Shown here: positions 10,201 through 17,639 of the stretch, piece by piece
Position numbering within the stretch: position 1 is the first letter of the stretch
Layout: each line of letters begins with the position of its first letter
Assembly: GCA_964601275.1 (NCBI GenBank)
Contig: CAZRMV010000001.1
Location: 124,001 to 188,000, forward strand
From: JAOZPE01 sp964601275
GTDB taxonomy: Bacteria > Krumholzibacteriota > Krumholzibacteriia > JAJRXK01
DNA length: 64,000 nucleotides
Reading direction: 5' to 3'
Notes under the pieces: generated by a model
The model's input: only the letters and a program-made list of their open reading frames with translations
Database searches by the model: none
Told to the model about the DNA's origin: nothing
Position numbers and translations under genes: made by a program

Positions 10201-10312
10201 GGTGGACGCCTTGGCAAGGTCGCGCCGTGAGCTCATCGACGACCCCCGCTTCGCCCATCCTTTCCATTGGGCCGTGTTCGTGTTGGTGGGGGATCCAATG
10301 GCTCCGCGCTGA
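7271..10312 (+). CDS. Exported TPR-CHAT caspase-like protease
   Basis: 1013 residues. The ATG at 7271 is preferred over upstream frame extension because it begins a clear signal peptide (MRTRVLLPSVLFLFALASPGLWG). The body is an array of TPR repeats (about 110-600; for example YEAALDRLDEAATLYNSLGD, KWYAEAIEMRRATGD). The C-terminal CHAT (clan CD, caspase-like) domain carries His875 in LATHG and Cys920 in SACETASG, plus the typical tail HPFHWAVFVLVGDP. Both catalytic residues are intact. Family members are peptidases activated by a partner bound to the repeats. The neighbours are a kinase, a FecR sensor and a PP2C phosphatase. A predicted export signal on a CHAT protease is less usual than a cytosolic one. 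Confidence 0.93.
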   Translation: MRTRVLLPSVLFLFALASPGLWGAKVSAAGFEPVEEFLVRADSLWTAGGERALKPFVREKAPLIGAAVGLLLDVAFQARNQGEASAAEENLALAERLATLHAEMTGRSGPRSLVERQRQWTPAARELRKRAQELESTARRLRQQGDYEAALDRLDEAATLYNSLGDRRALAIVWGSRGVIHFYRNDYDAMQRSYQTALGLRRAVDDRILVGRTLNGLGTAALMKEDYPGAEKWYAEAIEMRRATGDVPGLITSLTYLGNALFRDGKLAQARQQYARARLLSEELGESGKNRRAELLSSEANVLDAMGRPSKAIDAYHRSIELYRELEDPRGELVNRLNLADALEKAGRPREALAELERCEGPLERAGSPADRIVFHRNRGQVRLDLGDVEGARDDVLEARKLAAREGLKREQASILIDLGFLYQELEALDRAGACAEEAETLARAERDSALLRDAAALAGAVALDAGDFPEALSRWEEALAIDRARGATSWQLRDELGRANALAALGRNAPARAAYRTILEKLEDSRQERLAEIALLGLGHTWEVEDPRRAREYYGRALQKVEERREKSFGESATGFFAHQTGWVFEEIVRYYAGLDREEPGAGWAEEAFRVAERGKARALLDRLQENEAGRWTEVQPAEAEGVQHALAEGEALLQYALGDSASFVFAIQAEHLQLVEIPPRSLLEAEVRQLRSALSRPGVADAQMLSVARKLHRQLIEPVAAEVAEAGRLIIVPDGALFDLPFEVLVGEDLPGSSQGRTAGAPPPDPAVFTEVEFLARGHAIAYAPSSAVYLHLLGMGSHSYGFSVLAVGDPDYSSISGGEFSDLPYAREEAESVCSLYPKGSCRLLLGPDASESALKAALTRSSPAILHLATHGLADAVEPSLSCVILGSGGGDDGYLRAQEIESLRPAPSLVVLSACETASGRVERGEGVVGLARSFLAGGSHAVVASLWPVADASTARLMLAFHRALREGLPAVDALARSRRELIDDPRFAHPFHWAVFVLVGDPMAPR

Positions 10313-10321
10313 CCAGGATCT

Positions 10322-11908
10322 TCAGGCGGTATCGCGACGCAGCAGGAGAAGGGTGATGTCGTCGGACGCCTGTTGACCCTCCAGGAAATGGTGGATGTCA
10401 TCCAGCAGGTGGTTGCGGATCTTCTCGAGCGGTTCCCGGCGTGATCGCACCAGGATCTGCTGGGTGCGTTTCATTCCGTAGAAGTTCTCGTTCTCGGTGA
10501 TGGCGTCGGTCACTCCATCGGTGAACATCGCCAGGAGATCTCCGGGAGACAGCCAGGTTTCTCTCTGTTCGTACTCGACCTCGAATTTCACGCCGGCCGG
10601 CAGTCCGGTCGAAGAGAGATGCTCGATGGTACCGTTCTCCCTCACCAGCAGAACATCTTCGTGCCCCGCGCTGGCGTAGAGGAGCCGCCCGGTCTCGGGT
10701 TCGTATTCGGCCACGAAGAGGGTCACGAAACGTTCCGGCGGCAGGGTTTCCCGCAATTGTTCATGGACTTCCTCGACGACGTGCACGGGTTCCCCGCCAA
10801 GACGGCTGAGCAGGCGGAGCAGCATCACCGAGGCTCCCATGGAAAGGGAAGCCGCCATCCCCTTTCCCGCCACATCGCCCACCGCCAGGAAGAGACGACC
10901 CGACAGCCGCTGTTGGCAGAGGTAGAGATCGCCGCCCACTCCCTTGCACATCTCCAGGTGACCGTCGAGGGAAACCCCTTCGAGACGGGGAAGTTCACGG
11001 GGAAGCAGGTTGAGCTGGACCCTTGCCGCCCTCGATCGTTCCCGGACCTCGTCGTCCCTCTGGCGCTTGACCCCAACCGCCCGGGCGATGGCCGAAAGGA
11101 CGTGCAGGTCGACCTCGTCGTAGCGCCGGCGCGCGGCGAGGGAATCCGCATACAGGATTCCTCGAACCCGGTCTCCCTCGAAGAGAGGGGCGACGATGGC
11201 CGATCTCACCCTCATCTCCATCACACTCTGGTAGTTGGCCGCCTTGCGGTCGTGCTGGGCGTCTTCGACCAGTAGCGAGGAGCGGGTGCGACGGACCTGT
11301 TCGATGAAGTGTGCACTCAGGCGGTACTTGTCCTCGAAATTCGACGAGGAAAACCAGGCGGCCTTCCGTTGCAGCGGGGTGCCGATGCCGTCGTCCTCGA
11401 GAATCACGACCCGGTCGGCCTGGATCACCCGGCCGACGAAGCGACACGCCTCGCACTCGAAACTCTCATCTCCCGGGGTGGAGGAAATGAGTTCGAAGAG
11501 GGTGGTCATCATCTGGAGGATGCGGTCGCGGGCCGGACCCACCGCCACCTCTTCGGAGGAGATGACGTAACGGGGCCGCAGATCCTCATCGTTGGAAAGG
11601 GTGAAACCGATGCCGGTCTGGTCGCCCGTGCGCCACAAGGTGGCTCCTCCCATGTGCACGCGGGCATCCAGGGGAACTTCGACCTCTTCGCCGTCGTCCA
11701 GGGCATGGTCGTCCAGGAGCGTGCCGCTGGTGGTCGACAGGTTGCGGACAAAGAGCCGGGAGCCATCGACCCGAAGGATGGCGTGGCGGCGGCTGACACT
11801 TGCCAAGGGGAGGCGGACGTGCGCTTCGGGGCTCCGACCGAGGAGGTGCTCGCCATCTTCCAGAAAGAGCGGGTGGGTCTTCCCGTTGAAGGTCAGCTGG
11901 AGATCCAC
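10322..11908 (-). CDS. FHA-GAF-PP2C (SpoIIE-type) serine phosphatase
   Basis: 528 residues from a GTG start (no ATG is available upstream). The N-terminal FHA domain (about 1-95) has the phosphothreonine-binding pattern LLGRSPEAHVRLPLASVSRRHAIL. The GAF domain is about residues 130-290 (AIVAPLFEGDRVRGILYADS). The C-terminal SpoIIE/RsbU-type PP2C domain is about 310-526 (GGDLYLCQQ, LAVGDVAGKGMAA, LAMFTDGVTDA), with the metal-binding Asp residues in place. It probably dephosphorylates a phosphoserine protein in response to a ligand bound by the GAF domain, and docks on phospho-Thr proteins made by a kinase such as 4357-5979. It ends nine bases from the convergent TPR-CHAT stop. Confidence 0.95.
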   Translation of the reverse strand: MDLQLTFNGKTHPLFLEDGEHLLGRSPEAHVRLPLASVSRRHAILRVDGSRLFVRNLSTTSGTLLDDHALDDGEEVEVPLDARVHMGGATLWRTGDQTGIGFTLSNDEDLRPRYVISSEEVAVGPARDRILQMMTTLFELISSTPGDESFECEACRFVGRVIQADRVVILEDDGIGTPLQRKAAWFSSSNFEDKYRLSAHFIEQVRRTRSSLLVEDAQHDRKAANYQSVMEMRVRSAIVAPLFEGDRVRGILYADSLAARRRYDEVDLHVLSAIARAVGVKRQRDDEVRERSRAARVQLNLLPRELPRLEGVSLDGHLEMCKGVGGDLYLCQQRLSGRLFLAVGDVAGKGMAASLSMGASVMLLRLLSRLGGEPVHVVEEVHEQLRETLPPERFVTLFVAEYEPETGRLLYASAGHEDVLLVRENGTIEHLSSTGLPAGVKFEVEYEQRETWLSPGDLLAMFTDGVTDAITENENFYGMKRTQQILVRSRREPLEKIRNHLLDDIHHFLEGQQASDDITLLLLRRDTA

Positions 11909-12004
11909 GGTGCCATCCCGATCAGGAGGGGTGGGAGCCGCTCCACGCCATAGAGTCTACATCCGATCGCAAGGTTCGTCGAGCGCGGCCCCCCGCCGGT
12001 GGGC

Positions 12005-12895
12005 CTACGGTTTCTGGTCGCGCGCTTCGCTCTGTCGTTGCGCGATGAGACCCGCGACGATCAATACCAGACCGAGCGGGGTGCTCGAACGGATGGACTC
12101 GCCCAGGACCAACCAGATCAGGACCAGGCTCAAGAACGGCGAGAGGAAGATGAGGTTGGCGACCCGGGACGCATTCCGGGTCGACTTCAACGCGGACAAC
12201 CACAGAACGTAGGTCAAGCCCATCTCGAAGGTCCCGATGTAGGCCGCGGTGGAGAGGCCGCCGATCCCCCCGGCGGAGAGCCCGGTGGTGAACATCGCGT
12301 AGGCGATGACCAGGGGGAGCGCGAAGAGGAAACCGAGAAAGAGACCCACGACGGGGTCGAGATCGCTGCGGGTGTTTCCGATCCAGTAGAGAGCCCAGAT
12401 CACCGTGCTTCCCAGGGCCAACGCGATGCCCAGCGGGTCGTAGGCCATCCCATCGAGGCGGCCTCCGGTGGAGATGATCACCACCCCGGCGTAGCAGATC
12501 AGGCCGGCCAGGAGATCGCGCCGGTGGAAACGGTGATGCAAGAGCGGAATGGACAGCCAGGAGAGGGTGAGGGCCCATGTGTAGTTCAGGGGCTGGGCGA
12601 TCTGCGCCGGCAGACGATCGTAGGCCGAGAACAGGACGGTGTAGTAGAGAAAGGGGTTGAGGAGTCCAAGACCCGCGCACACGAGGTACTGGTTCCTTCG
12701 GGCGCAGAAGGCCAGGCCCAGTCGGCCGCGGATCGCGAGCACCAGACCGAGGACCACGAGGGAGGATACGGTCGCCCATACCAGGAGTTGAGCCGGACGA
12801 AGTCGATCCAACCCGAGCTTGAACGCAGTGGCGACCGTCGACCACAACAGCACCGCGGAAAGTCCGAGAAGACGAGCCCTGCCTTCTGCGGTCAT
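12005..12895 (-). CDS. EamA/DMT-family transporter (RhaT-like permease)
   Basis: 296 residues, ten predicted membrane helices arranged as two EamA repeats. Examples are the first helix LLGLSAVLLWSTVATAFKLGL and the conserved QPLNYTWALTLSWLSIPLL segment. It is an inner-membrane transporter of the drug/metabolite superfamily; the substrate cannot be read from sequence. The ATG at 12895 overlaps the TGA of the RNA methyltransferase gene (ATGA, 12892-12895), so the two are co-translated. A longer frame extends upstream but only as antisense of the methyltransferase gene and is not coding. Confidence 0.92.
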   Translation of the reverse strand: MTAEGRARLLGLSAVLLWSTVATAFKLGLDRLRPAQLLVWATVSSLVVLGLVLAIRGRLGLAFCARRNQYLVCAGLGLLNPFLYYTVLFSAYDRLPAQIAQPLNYTWALTLSWLSIPLLHHRFHRRDLLAGLICYAGVVIISTGGRLDGMAYDPLGIALALGSTVIWALYWIGNTRSDLDPVVGLFLGFLFALPLVIAYAMFTTGLSAGGIGGLSTAAYIGTFEMGLTYVLWLSALKSTRNASRVANLIFLSPFLSLVLIWLVLGESIRSSTPLGLVLIVAGLIAQRQSEARDQKP

Positions 12896-13983
12896 CGTCG
12901 GCCTTCCTTGCCCGTCCCTTGCTTCCCGGAGTCGTCTTCGTGCTGCCGCGCTTTCTCGCGACTGGGCACCGGCTTCAGGCGGGGAGCCGGAGACGGCGGA
13001 TTCTCCAACCATCGGGCGTATTCCGCACGGCGCGCGGGATTCTCCCCGGCGAGAAGCGCGTACCACGCGGCTCTCAATCGCGAGGAATCCTCCGGGTCGA
13101 GAGGAGCGCGCAGCCCTTCGGCCCGCAAGCGAAGATCGAGTCCATGGAGGACGATGCCGGCGGTCACCGAGACGTTCAGGTACGAGGTGAACCCGACCGT
13201 GGGCAGGTGGAAGAGGACATCGGCGTGTTCGCTGGCCGTCCTGCTCACGCCTTCCTGCTCGCTTCCCAGCACCACGGCGATCTTTCCGTGAAGGGGCAGT
13301 CGATCGAGAGGGATGGAGGATGGGCCGAAGTCCGCCGCCGCCACTTGGTAACCCCGCCGCTTCAATCCATCCAGGGCCCGGCAGGTATCCCGGTGCCAGC
13401 ACAGATCCATCCACCGGTGCCCCATGCGGGTCGTGCCCGGGTTGAGTTTCAACCTTCCGCGGGGGTCGATGAAGTGTACTTCCTGCAAGCCCAGGGCCTC
13501 GGCCGTCCGGACGATCGCCGAGGCATTCCGGGGACTGGTCAGGCGTTCGAGCACCACGGTGAGGGAGCGGGTGCGGTGGGCCAGGGCCCGTTCGGCGCTG
13601 CGGAGACGGGCCGGGGCGGCCGGAGCTGAAGCGCCGGGGGAGGTCTCGCCCTCCGGCGGGACCAGCCGGTCCCGGTCCCGCGAGGGCAGTTCCCGGCGCG
13701 AGCTTTCCTCCGGCCACCGGATCAGTTCCTCCGGCGGTGGCGGAAGCTCTGCGTCAGGACCCCAGCGGGCGGCCTCGGCAACCAGATCCTTCAGGAAGGG
13801 GATTTCCCGGGCCAGGGCCAGAAGCCGGGGCAGCCGCGCCTCCCGCTGGGGCCGGCGCCAGAATCGCCGCTGGTGTTCCTCGGCGGAGAGCCATTCCACC
13901 CAGGAGAGGTCGTCCCCGGCCCAACGCATGGCCTCCTCGAGTTCATCCATGTAGGCGCGCCAGCGTTTCCAGTGATTGCCCAT
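12892..13983 (-). CDS. SPOUT-family RNA 2'-O-ribose methyltransferase (TrmH-like)
   Basis: 363 residues from an ATG at 13983 behind GGGGAA. The C-terminal half is a SPOUT domain with the three TrmH motifs: LTSPRNASAIVRTAEALG (motif 1), VVLGSEQEGVS (motif 2) and VGFTSYLNVSVTAGIVLH (motif 3, with the knot). It should transfer a methyl group from S-adenosylmethionine to a ribose 2'-OH in tRNA (Gm18-like) or rRNA. The N-terminal 150 residues (Trp/Arg/Pro-rich, for example DDLSWVEWLSAEEHQRRFW) are an extension absent from minimal TrmH and may bind RNA. The substrate is unproven. Confidence 0.88.
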   Translation of the reverse strand: MGNHWKRWRAYMDELEEAMRWAGDDLSWVEWLSAEEHQRRFWRRPQREARLPRLLALAREIPFLKDLVAEAARWGPDAELPPPPEELIRWPEESSRRELPSRDRDRLVPPEGETSPGASAPAAPARLRSAERALAHRTRSLTVVLERLTSPRNASAIVRTAEALGLQEVHFIDPRGRLKLNPGTTRMGHRWMDLCWHRDTCRALDGLKRRGYQVAAADFGPSSIPLDRLPLHGKIAVVLGSEQEGVSRTASEHADVLFHLPTVGFTSYLNVSVTAGIVLHGLDLRLRAEGLRAPLDPEDSSRLRAAWYALLAGENPARRAEYARWLENPPSPAPRLKPVPSREKARQHEDDSGKQGTGKEGRR

Positions 13984-14396
13984 GAGCGTTCCCCGTCGAA
14001 AAGCCCGTATCTGCCCGCATTCCCCGAGGTTGGGGGATCGGGTCGAAAAACCATACCACAGCGGGAACTTCCCGGCCCTCCCCGGTCGTTCTCCGGACGA
14101 GGCCCACCCCTGTGGGTGACGCCTCGCCAACCCGGGAGCAAGACTTCATGGAGGGCCTGGGACCTCGTATCCAGGTTCAGCATCACCCCGGGATCTTCCG
14201 ACCCCCGCCATGGGAGGACGGCACGGTGGAGCCCCAATGCCCGCCGTCATCCCGTCGACGGGGAGTCGGAACGACGTGAAGGCCCGTGTGGGAACCTCGG
14301 TTCCCCACGGGCCGGATCGGTCGAAATGGGGACGACAGAATGCGGGGAGCCGGTTAGGATGGAAGGAACCGTTGGCATGGGCCTGGTTTCTCCATC
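13984..14396 (+). other. Divergent intergenic region between methyltransferase and ECF sigma genes
   Basis: A 413-base stretch without a convincing gene. It must hold promoters for both flanking genes. The only strong structure I see is the inverted repeat at 14281-14313, listed separately. Short open frames here lack a ribosome-binding site and any recognisable protein. Confidence 0.6.
14281..14313. other. Strong hairpin in the ECF sigma leader
   Basis: GGCCCGTGTGGGAACC pairs with GGTTCCCCACGGGCC across a two-base loop, with one mismatch or bulge. The hairpin lies 84 bases before the sigma-factor ATG. No T-tract follows on either strand, so an intrinsic terminator is unlikely. The GGAACC half-sites also resemble the -35 element of ECF promoters, so it could be an operator or leader structure for autoregulation. 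Confidence 0.55.
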
Positions 14397-14936
14397 ATGA
14401 ACCGAAACTTCCGGCAAACTTCGTCGTCCTCGTTCGAGCGGGAGATCCTTCCGCACCTGGACCTCGCCTGGCGTATGGCTCTCACCCTGGCGAGGGACCC
14501 CGTCGAGGCGGAGGATCTGGCACAGGAAGCCCTGCTGAGGGCAATGCGGGGCTTCCACCGCTTCACTCCGGGAACCAACGCGCGTTCCTGGTTGGCCCGG
14601 GTCGTCCATACCGCCTGGCTGGATCACCTCCGGGGGGAATCTCGCCGGCCCCGGGGAACGTGGGATGAAGAGCTGGACGAAACGCTTGCCGACGGGGAAG
14701 ACTCCGGGGCCTGGCAACCCCGGATCCTGAGCGAAGCGCTGGACGATCAATGGGAAGCCGCCCTGGCGGAACTTCCCTCGAGTTGGCGGCTCACCCTCCT
14801 CCTGGTGGAGGTCGAGGGGCTGAGCTACGAGGAAGCAGCCCATGCCACCGGGGTTCCGGTCGGGACGGTGCGGTCGCGTCTGCACCGGGCCAAGGATCGG
14901 CTCCACGCGTGGTTGTCGAAACGAGGTCGGTCATGA
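14397..14936 (+). CDS. ECF sigma-70 factor
   Basis: 179 residues. Region 2 (about 18-85) has the signature DPVEAEDLAQEALLRAMRGF and the -10 recognition helix region ARSWLARVVHTAWLDHLR. Region 4 (about 115-172) ends with the helix-turn-helix LSYEEAAHATGVPVGTVRSRLHRAKDRL. Size and domain make-up are those of a standard ECF factor. It is followed at once by a membrane anti-sigma gene, so it should be held inactive at the membrane until a signal arrives. The signal is unknown. Confidence 0.95.
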   Translation: MNRNFRQTSSSSFEREILPHLDLAWRMALTLARDPVEAEDLAQEALLRAMRGFHRFTPGTNARSWLARVVHTAWLDHLRGESRRPRGTWDEELDETLADGEDSGAWQPRILSEALDDQWEAALAELPSSWRLTLLLVEVEGLSYEEAAHATGVPVGTVRSRLHRAKDRLHAWLSKRGRS

Positions 14937-14985
14937 GTGCCGCGACCGACCGCGTGAATCCACCCAGAGCAGGACGGCAAGTCGA

Positions 14986-15864
14986 TTGAGAAGCCCAGAT
15001 CCGCACGAACGAGCCCTGGCCGAGGTGAAGATCCAACCGGATCCTTCCGCCTGGGACGAGTCCACACGGCGCCACGTGGAAGAATGCGCGAGCTGCCGCC
15101 GGACCGCCGCGGCGTCGTCGATCCTGCGCGACCGCCTGGCCGCGCTCGAATCCTTCCGCGCGAAAGCTCCCGACGCGCTCGCGGAGTGGGTCCGGGATCT
15201 GGCCCGTGGAGAGCTGGCGCCCGGTGCATCGGACTCTCCCACCGCTTCCCGCGAGCCGGCCGCGGTTCCTCCCGTCTCCGACCGCTCCTCCCGGTGGAGA
15301 TGGTGGGTTCCGGCCGCCCTGGCCGCCGGGATCCTGCTGGGTTTCGGCCTGGCCGGCGGTCTGCATCTCCACCGGGGGCAGCCGGGTGGGGTTCCCCCGG
15401 CGACCGTGGTGGACTATCTCCAGGATGTCACCCACGACGACTACCTCTTCTCCCAGATCTCCCATCCCCTGGAGCAGGAGATCACCGATCCCGCCCAGGC
15501 TTCCCGCTGGCTCAGCCGGGGTCTTCCCTTCCAGCTCGAGCTGGCCTCGGCGCCGCAGGGATGGACGTTGGAAGGGGTGCGGATCTGGCACACCCTGAGC
15601 CGTCTTTCCGCCCTGGCTTCCTATCGCGGCCCCCGCGGGGAGCGGATCCTCCTTTTCGCGGTGCCGCGCGAGGGAATCTCCCAGGGAAAGATCCGACCCG
15701 TGGGTCCGGCGCAGGAGGCCCTCTATCCCGGTCAGGGATGGGGCAACCAGGGAGTGGTCTGGTTCGAGGGGGACCTGGCTTGGGCGGCCACCTCCTCGAT
15801 CGAACGTTCCCGGCTCGAGGAGTGGGTCCGGCAGTACCGCTCCGCCGCGTCCCGAGCGCGCTAG
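14986..15864 (+). CDS. Single-pass membrane anti-sigma factor (zf-HC2-like)
   Basis: 292 residues if started at the TTG at 14986, which has AGGACGG eight bases upstream; no ATG or GTG is available between the sigma stop and the first conserved motif. The N-terminal domain has the anti-sigma zinc motif HVEECASCRR (His-x3-Cys-x2-Cys). One membrane helix follows (RWWVPAALAAGILLGFGLAGG, about residues 104-124). A roughly 165-residue extracytoplasmic beta-rich domain (LELASAPQGWTLEGVRIW, GNQGVVWFEGDLAWAA) is probably the sensor. The position right after an ECF sigma gene supports the role. The exact start is uncertain. Confidence 0.85.
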   Translation: MRSPDPHERALAEVKIQPDPSAWDESTRRHVEECASCRRTAAASSILRDRLAALESFRAKAPDALAEWVRDLARGELAPGASDSPTASREPAAVPPVSDRSSRWRWWVPAALAAGILLGFGLAGGLHLHRGQPGGVPPATVVDYLQDVTHDDYLFSQISHPLEQEITDPAQASRWLSRGLPFQLELASAPQGWTLEGVRIWHTLSRLSALASYRGPRGERILLFAVPREGISQGKIRPVGPAQEALYPGQGWGNQGVVWFEGDLAWAATSSIERSRLEEWVRQYRSAASRAR

Positions 15865-15953
15865 CATCCCCGCGGATCTCCACGGAATCCCCACGTCCCC
15901 AGGACAGGACGGCCGGGCCCGACGACGGACGGGGTTTCCCTTCGTTCCCAGCC

Positions 15954-16053
15954 ATTGGACGGTCCGACGGCCGATTGGATGGGGCTTTTCCCATCCAATA
16001 GGGGTTGACATCCCCCTATTTCGCCCCCATATTGAGGAAAGGATCCATCCAAT
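15954..16053. promoter_or_regulatory. Operator array of a MocR-type regulator
   Basis: A nonamer ATTGGATGG / CCATCCAAT occurs four times. There is one copy with a mismatch at 15954-15962. A perfect ten-base inverted repeat follows (15974-15983 with 15990-15999, loop of six). A further copy sits at 16045-16053. The copies flank a sigma-70 promoter (16005-16033), and the last copy sits just after the expected transcription start. This layout suggests autoregulation by the MocR protein whose gene starts at 16077. MocR regulators are known to bind such repeats near their own promoters. Confidence 0.75.
16005..16033 (+). promoter_or_regulatory. Sigma-70 promoter of the MocR gene
   Basis: A perfect -35 TTGACA (16005-16010), a 17-base spacer and the -10 CATATT (16028-16033). 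Transcription should start near 16040, about 37 bases before the ATG. The -35 box lies five bases after the inverted operator repeat. Confidence 0.8.
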
Positions 16054-16076
16054 CGCTTCGTTCCCGGAAGGGTGCC

Positions 16077-17591
16077 ATGTTCCTCTCTCTCCGGCTCGAT
16101 CCCGACAGTGCAGTGCCGATCTATCTGCAGATCGTCCAGCAGATCCGCGAGAAGATCGCGTCGGGCGAGCTGCCGGAGGGAACCCTCCTGCCTCCGGAGA
16201 GAACCCTGGCCCGGCATCTCGGAGTGAACCGGAGCACCGTGGTCAGTGCCTACCGCGAACTCAAGCGCCGCGGCCTGGTCGAAGCGAGGGTGGGGCGGGG
16301 TACGACGGTGCGGTCCCCCGAGCTGCAGGCGTTCCACGAAACCGCGGAGGGGCCGTTGCCCTGGCGCCTGCTCTTCCGCGAGTCGGTCCGGCAGGGGAGC
16401 GATCCCCTGGTCCGCGACCTCCTGGAGATGGCCGGCCGAGAGGACGTCATCCCCTTGTCGGTGGGCCTTCCCGCTCCCGACCTCTTGCCCCTGGAGCAGG
16501 TCAGCCGGGTCCAGCTCGCGGTCCAGAGGGAGTACGGGCCGGCCTCCTTGTTGCAATGCCCGACCGAGGGCGTCGAGGAGTTCCGCGAGGAGCTGGCGCG
16601 GTGGATGCGTCGCCGGGAGATCGCCTGCGGGCCCGATGAAGTACTGGTGCTCTCGGGTTCGCAACAGGGCCTCGACCTGGCCGCCCGGGTGTTCGTCGAT
16701 CCCCAGGACGTCGTGGTGGTGGATGAGCCCACCTACTTCGGGGCGTTGCAGGCCTTCCGAGGGGCGCGGGCCCGCATCATCCCGGTTCCCAGCGACGAGG
16801 AGGGCATGGTCACCGAGGTCCTCGCCTCGGTCTTGCAACGCCATCGACCCAAGCTCATCTACACCCTGCCGACCTTCAGCAACCCGGCTGGAAGGGTGAT
16901 GAGCCTGGCCCGTCGGCGCCACCTGCTCGAGCTGGCCGCTCGCTACCAGGTGCCGGTCCTGGAGGACGATCCCTATTCGCAGCTCCGCTACGACGGCGAT
17001 CCCCTGCCCAGCCTGAAGGCCCTGGATGAGCACGGGGTGGTGATCTACCTCTCCACTTTCTCCAAGATCCTCTTTCCCGGATTGCGCCTGGGGTGGCTCG
17101 TGGCTCCCGAGGCGGTGATCCGGCAGTTCGCCCTGGTGAAGCAGCGAGTCGATCTGCACAGCGACACTCCGGGCCAACTGGTCATGACCCGTTTCCTGCG
17201 GGAAGGCTTGATGGGGCGGCACATCGACCTGGTGCGCGGGCACTACGCGCGCCGCCGGGATCTCATGCACGAAACCCTGCTGCAAACCGCTCCGGAAGGC
17301 ATGGAATGGCAGTGTCCCGAAGGAGGGTTCTACGTGTGGTGCCGTCTGCCCCGTCAGGTGGAACGTTCGCGCCTGATCAGCGCGGCCGCGGAGGCGGGAG
17401 TGTCCTTCCTGCCCGGATGGTCCTGTTTTGTTGAGGATCCTCCGGACACCTTCATCCGCCTCAATTTCTCATTTCCCCGGGAAAAGCAGATCGAACCGGG
17501 GGTCACCCGTCTCATGGACGCAGTGGCGCGCAGTTCGGCCGGTTCCCGTTCCATGGCGGGTAGCGGCGTGGGAACGCGGCCCATCGTATAG
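16077..17591 (+). CDS. MocR-family transcription factor (GntR wHTH fused to fold-type I aminotransferase domain)
   Basis: 504 residues. The ATG at 16077 is chosen because GGAAGG lies just upstream and the wHTH starts there. The N-terminal GntR winged helix (about 10-82) has PIYLQIVQQIREKIASGELPEGTLLPPERTLA and the recognition helix VNRSTVVSAYRELKRRGLV. The rest is an aminotransferase-like domain (about 120-490), with the PLP-binding lysine retained as Lys330 in STFSKILFPGLRLGW. PdxR and GabR are relatives that sense PLP or amino-acid aldimines. The next gene encodes a LysN-like aminotransferase with the same fold, a probable target. Regulation by the operator array upstream is likely. Confidence 0.95.
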   Translation: MFLSLRLDPDSAVPIYLQIVQQIREKIASGELPEGTLLPPERTLARHLGVNRSTVVSAYRELKRRGLVEARVGRGTTVRSPELQAFHETAEGPLPWRLLFRESVRQGSDPLVRDLLEMAGREDVIPLSVGLPAPDLLPLEQVSRVQLAVQREYGPASLLQCPTEGVEEFREELARWMRRREIACGPDEVLVLSGSQQGLDLAARVFVDPQDVVVVDEPTYFGALQAFRGARARIIPVPSDEEGMVTEVLASVLQRHRPKLIYTLPTFSNPAGRVMSLARRRHLLELAARYQVPVLEDDPYSQLRYDGDPLPSLKALDEHGVVIYLSTFSKILFPGLRLGWLVAPEAVIRQFALVKQRVDLHSDTPGQLVMTRFLREGLMGRHIDLVRGHYARRRDLMHETLLQTAPEGMEWQCPEGGFYVWCRLPRQVERSRLISAAAEAGVSFLPGWSCFVEDPPDTFIRLNFSFPREKQIEPGVTRLMDAVARSSAGSRSMAGSGVGTRPIV

Positions 17592-17639
17592 GAAGAAGTT
17601 GCAACTCGAACCAGAACCTCCTCAAGCAGGTGATCAGTG

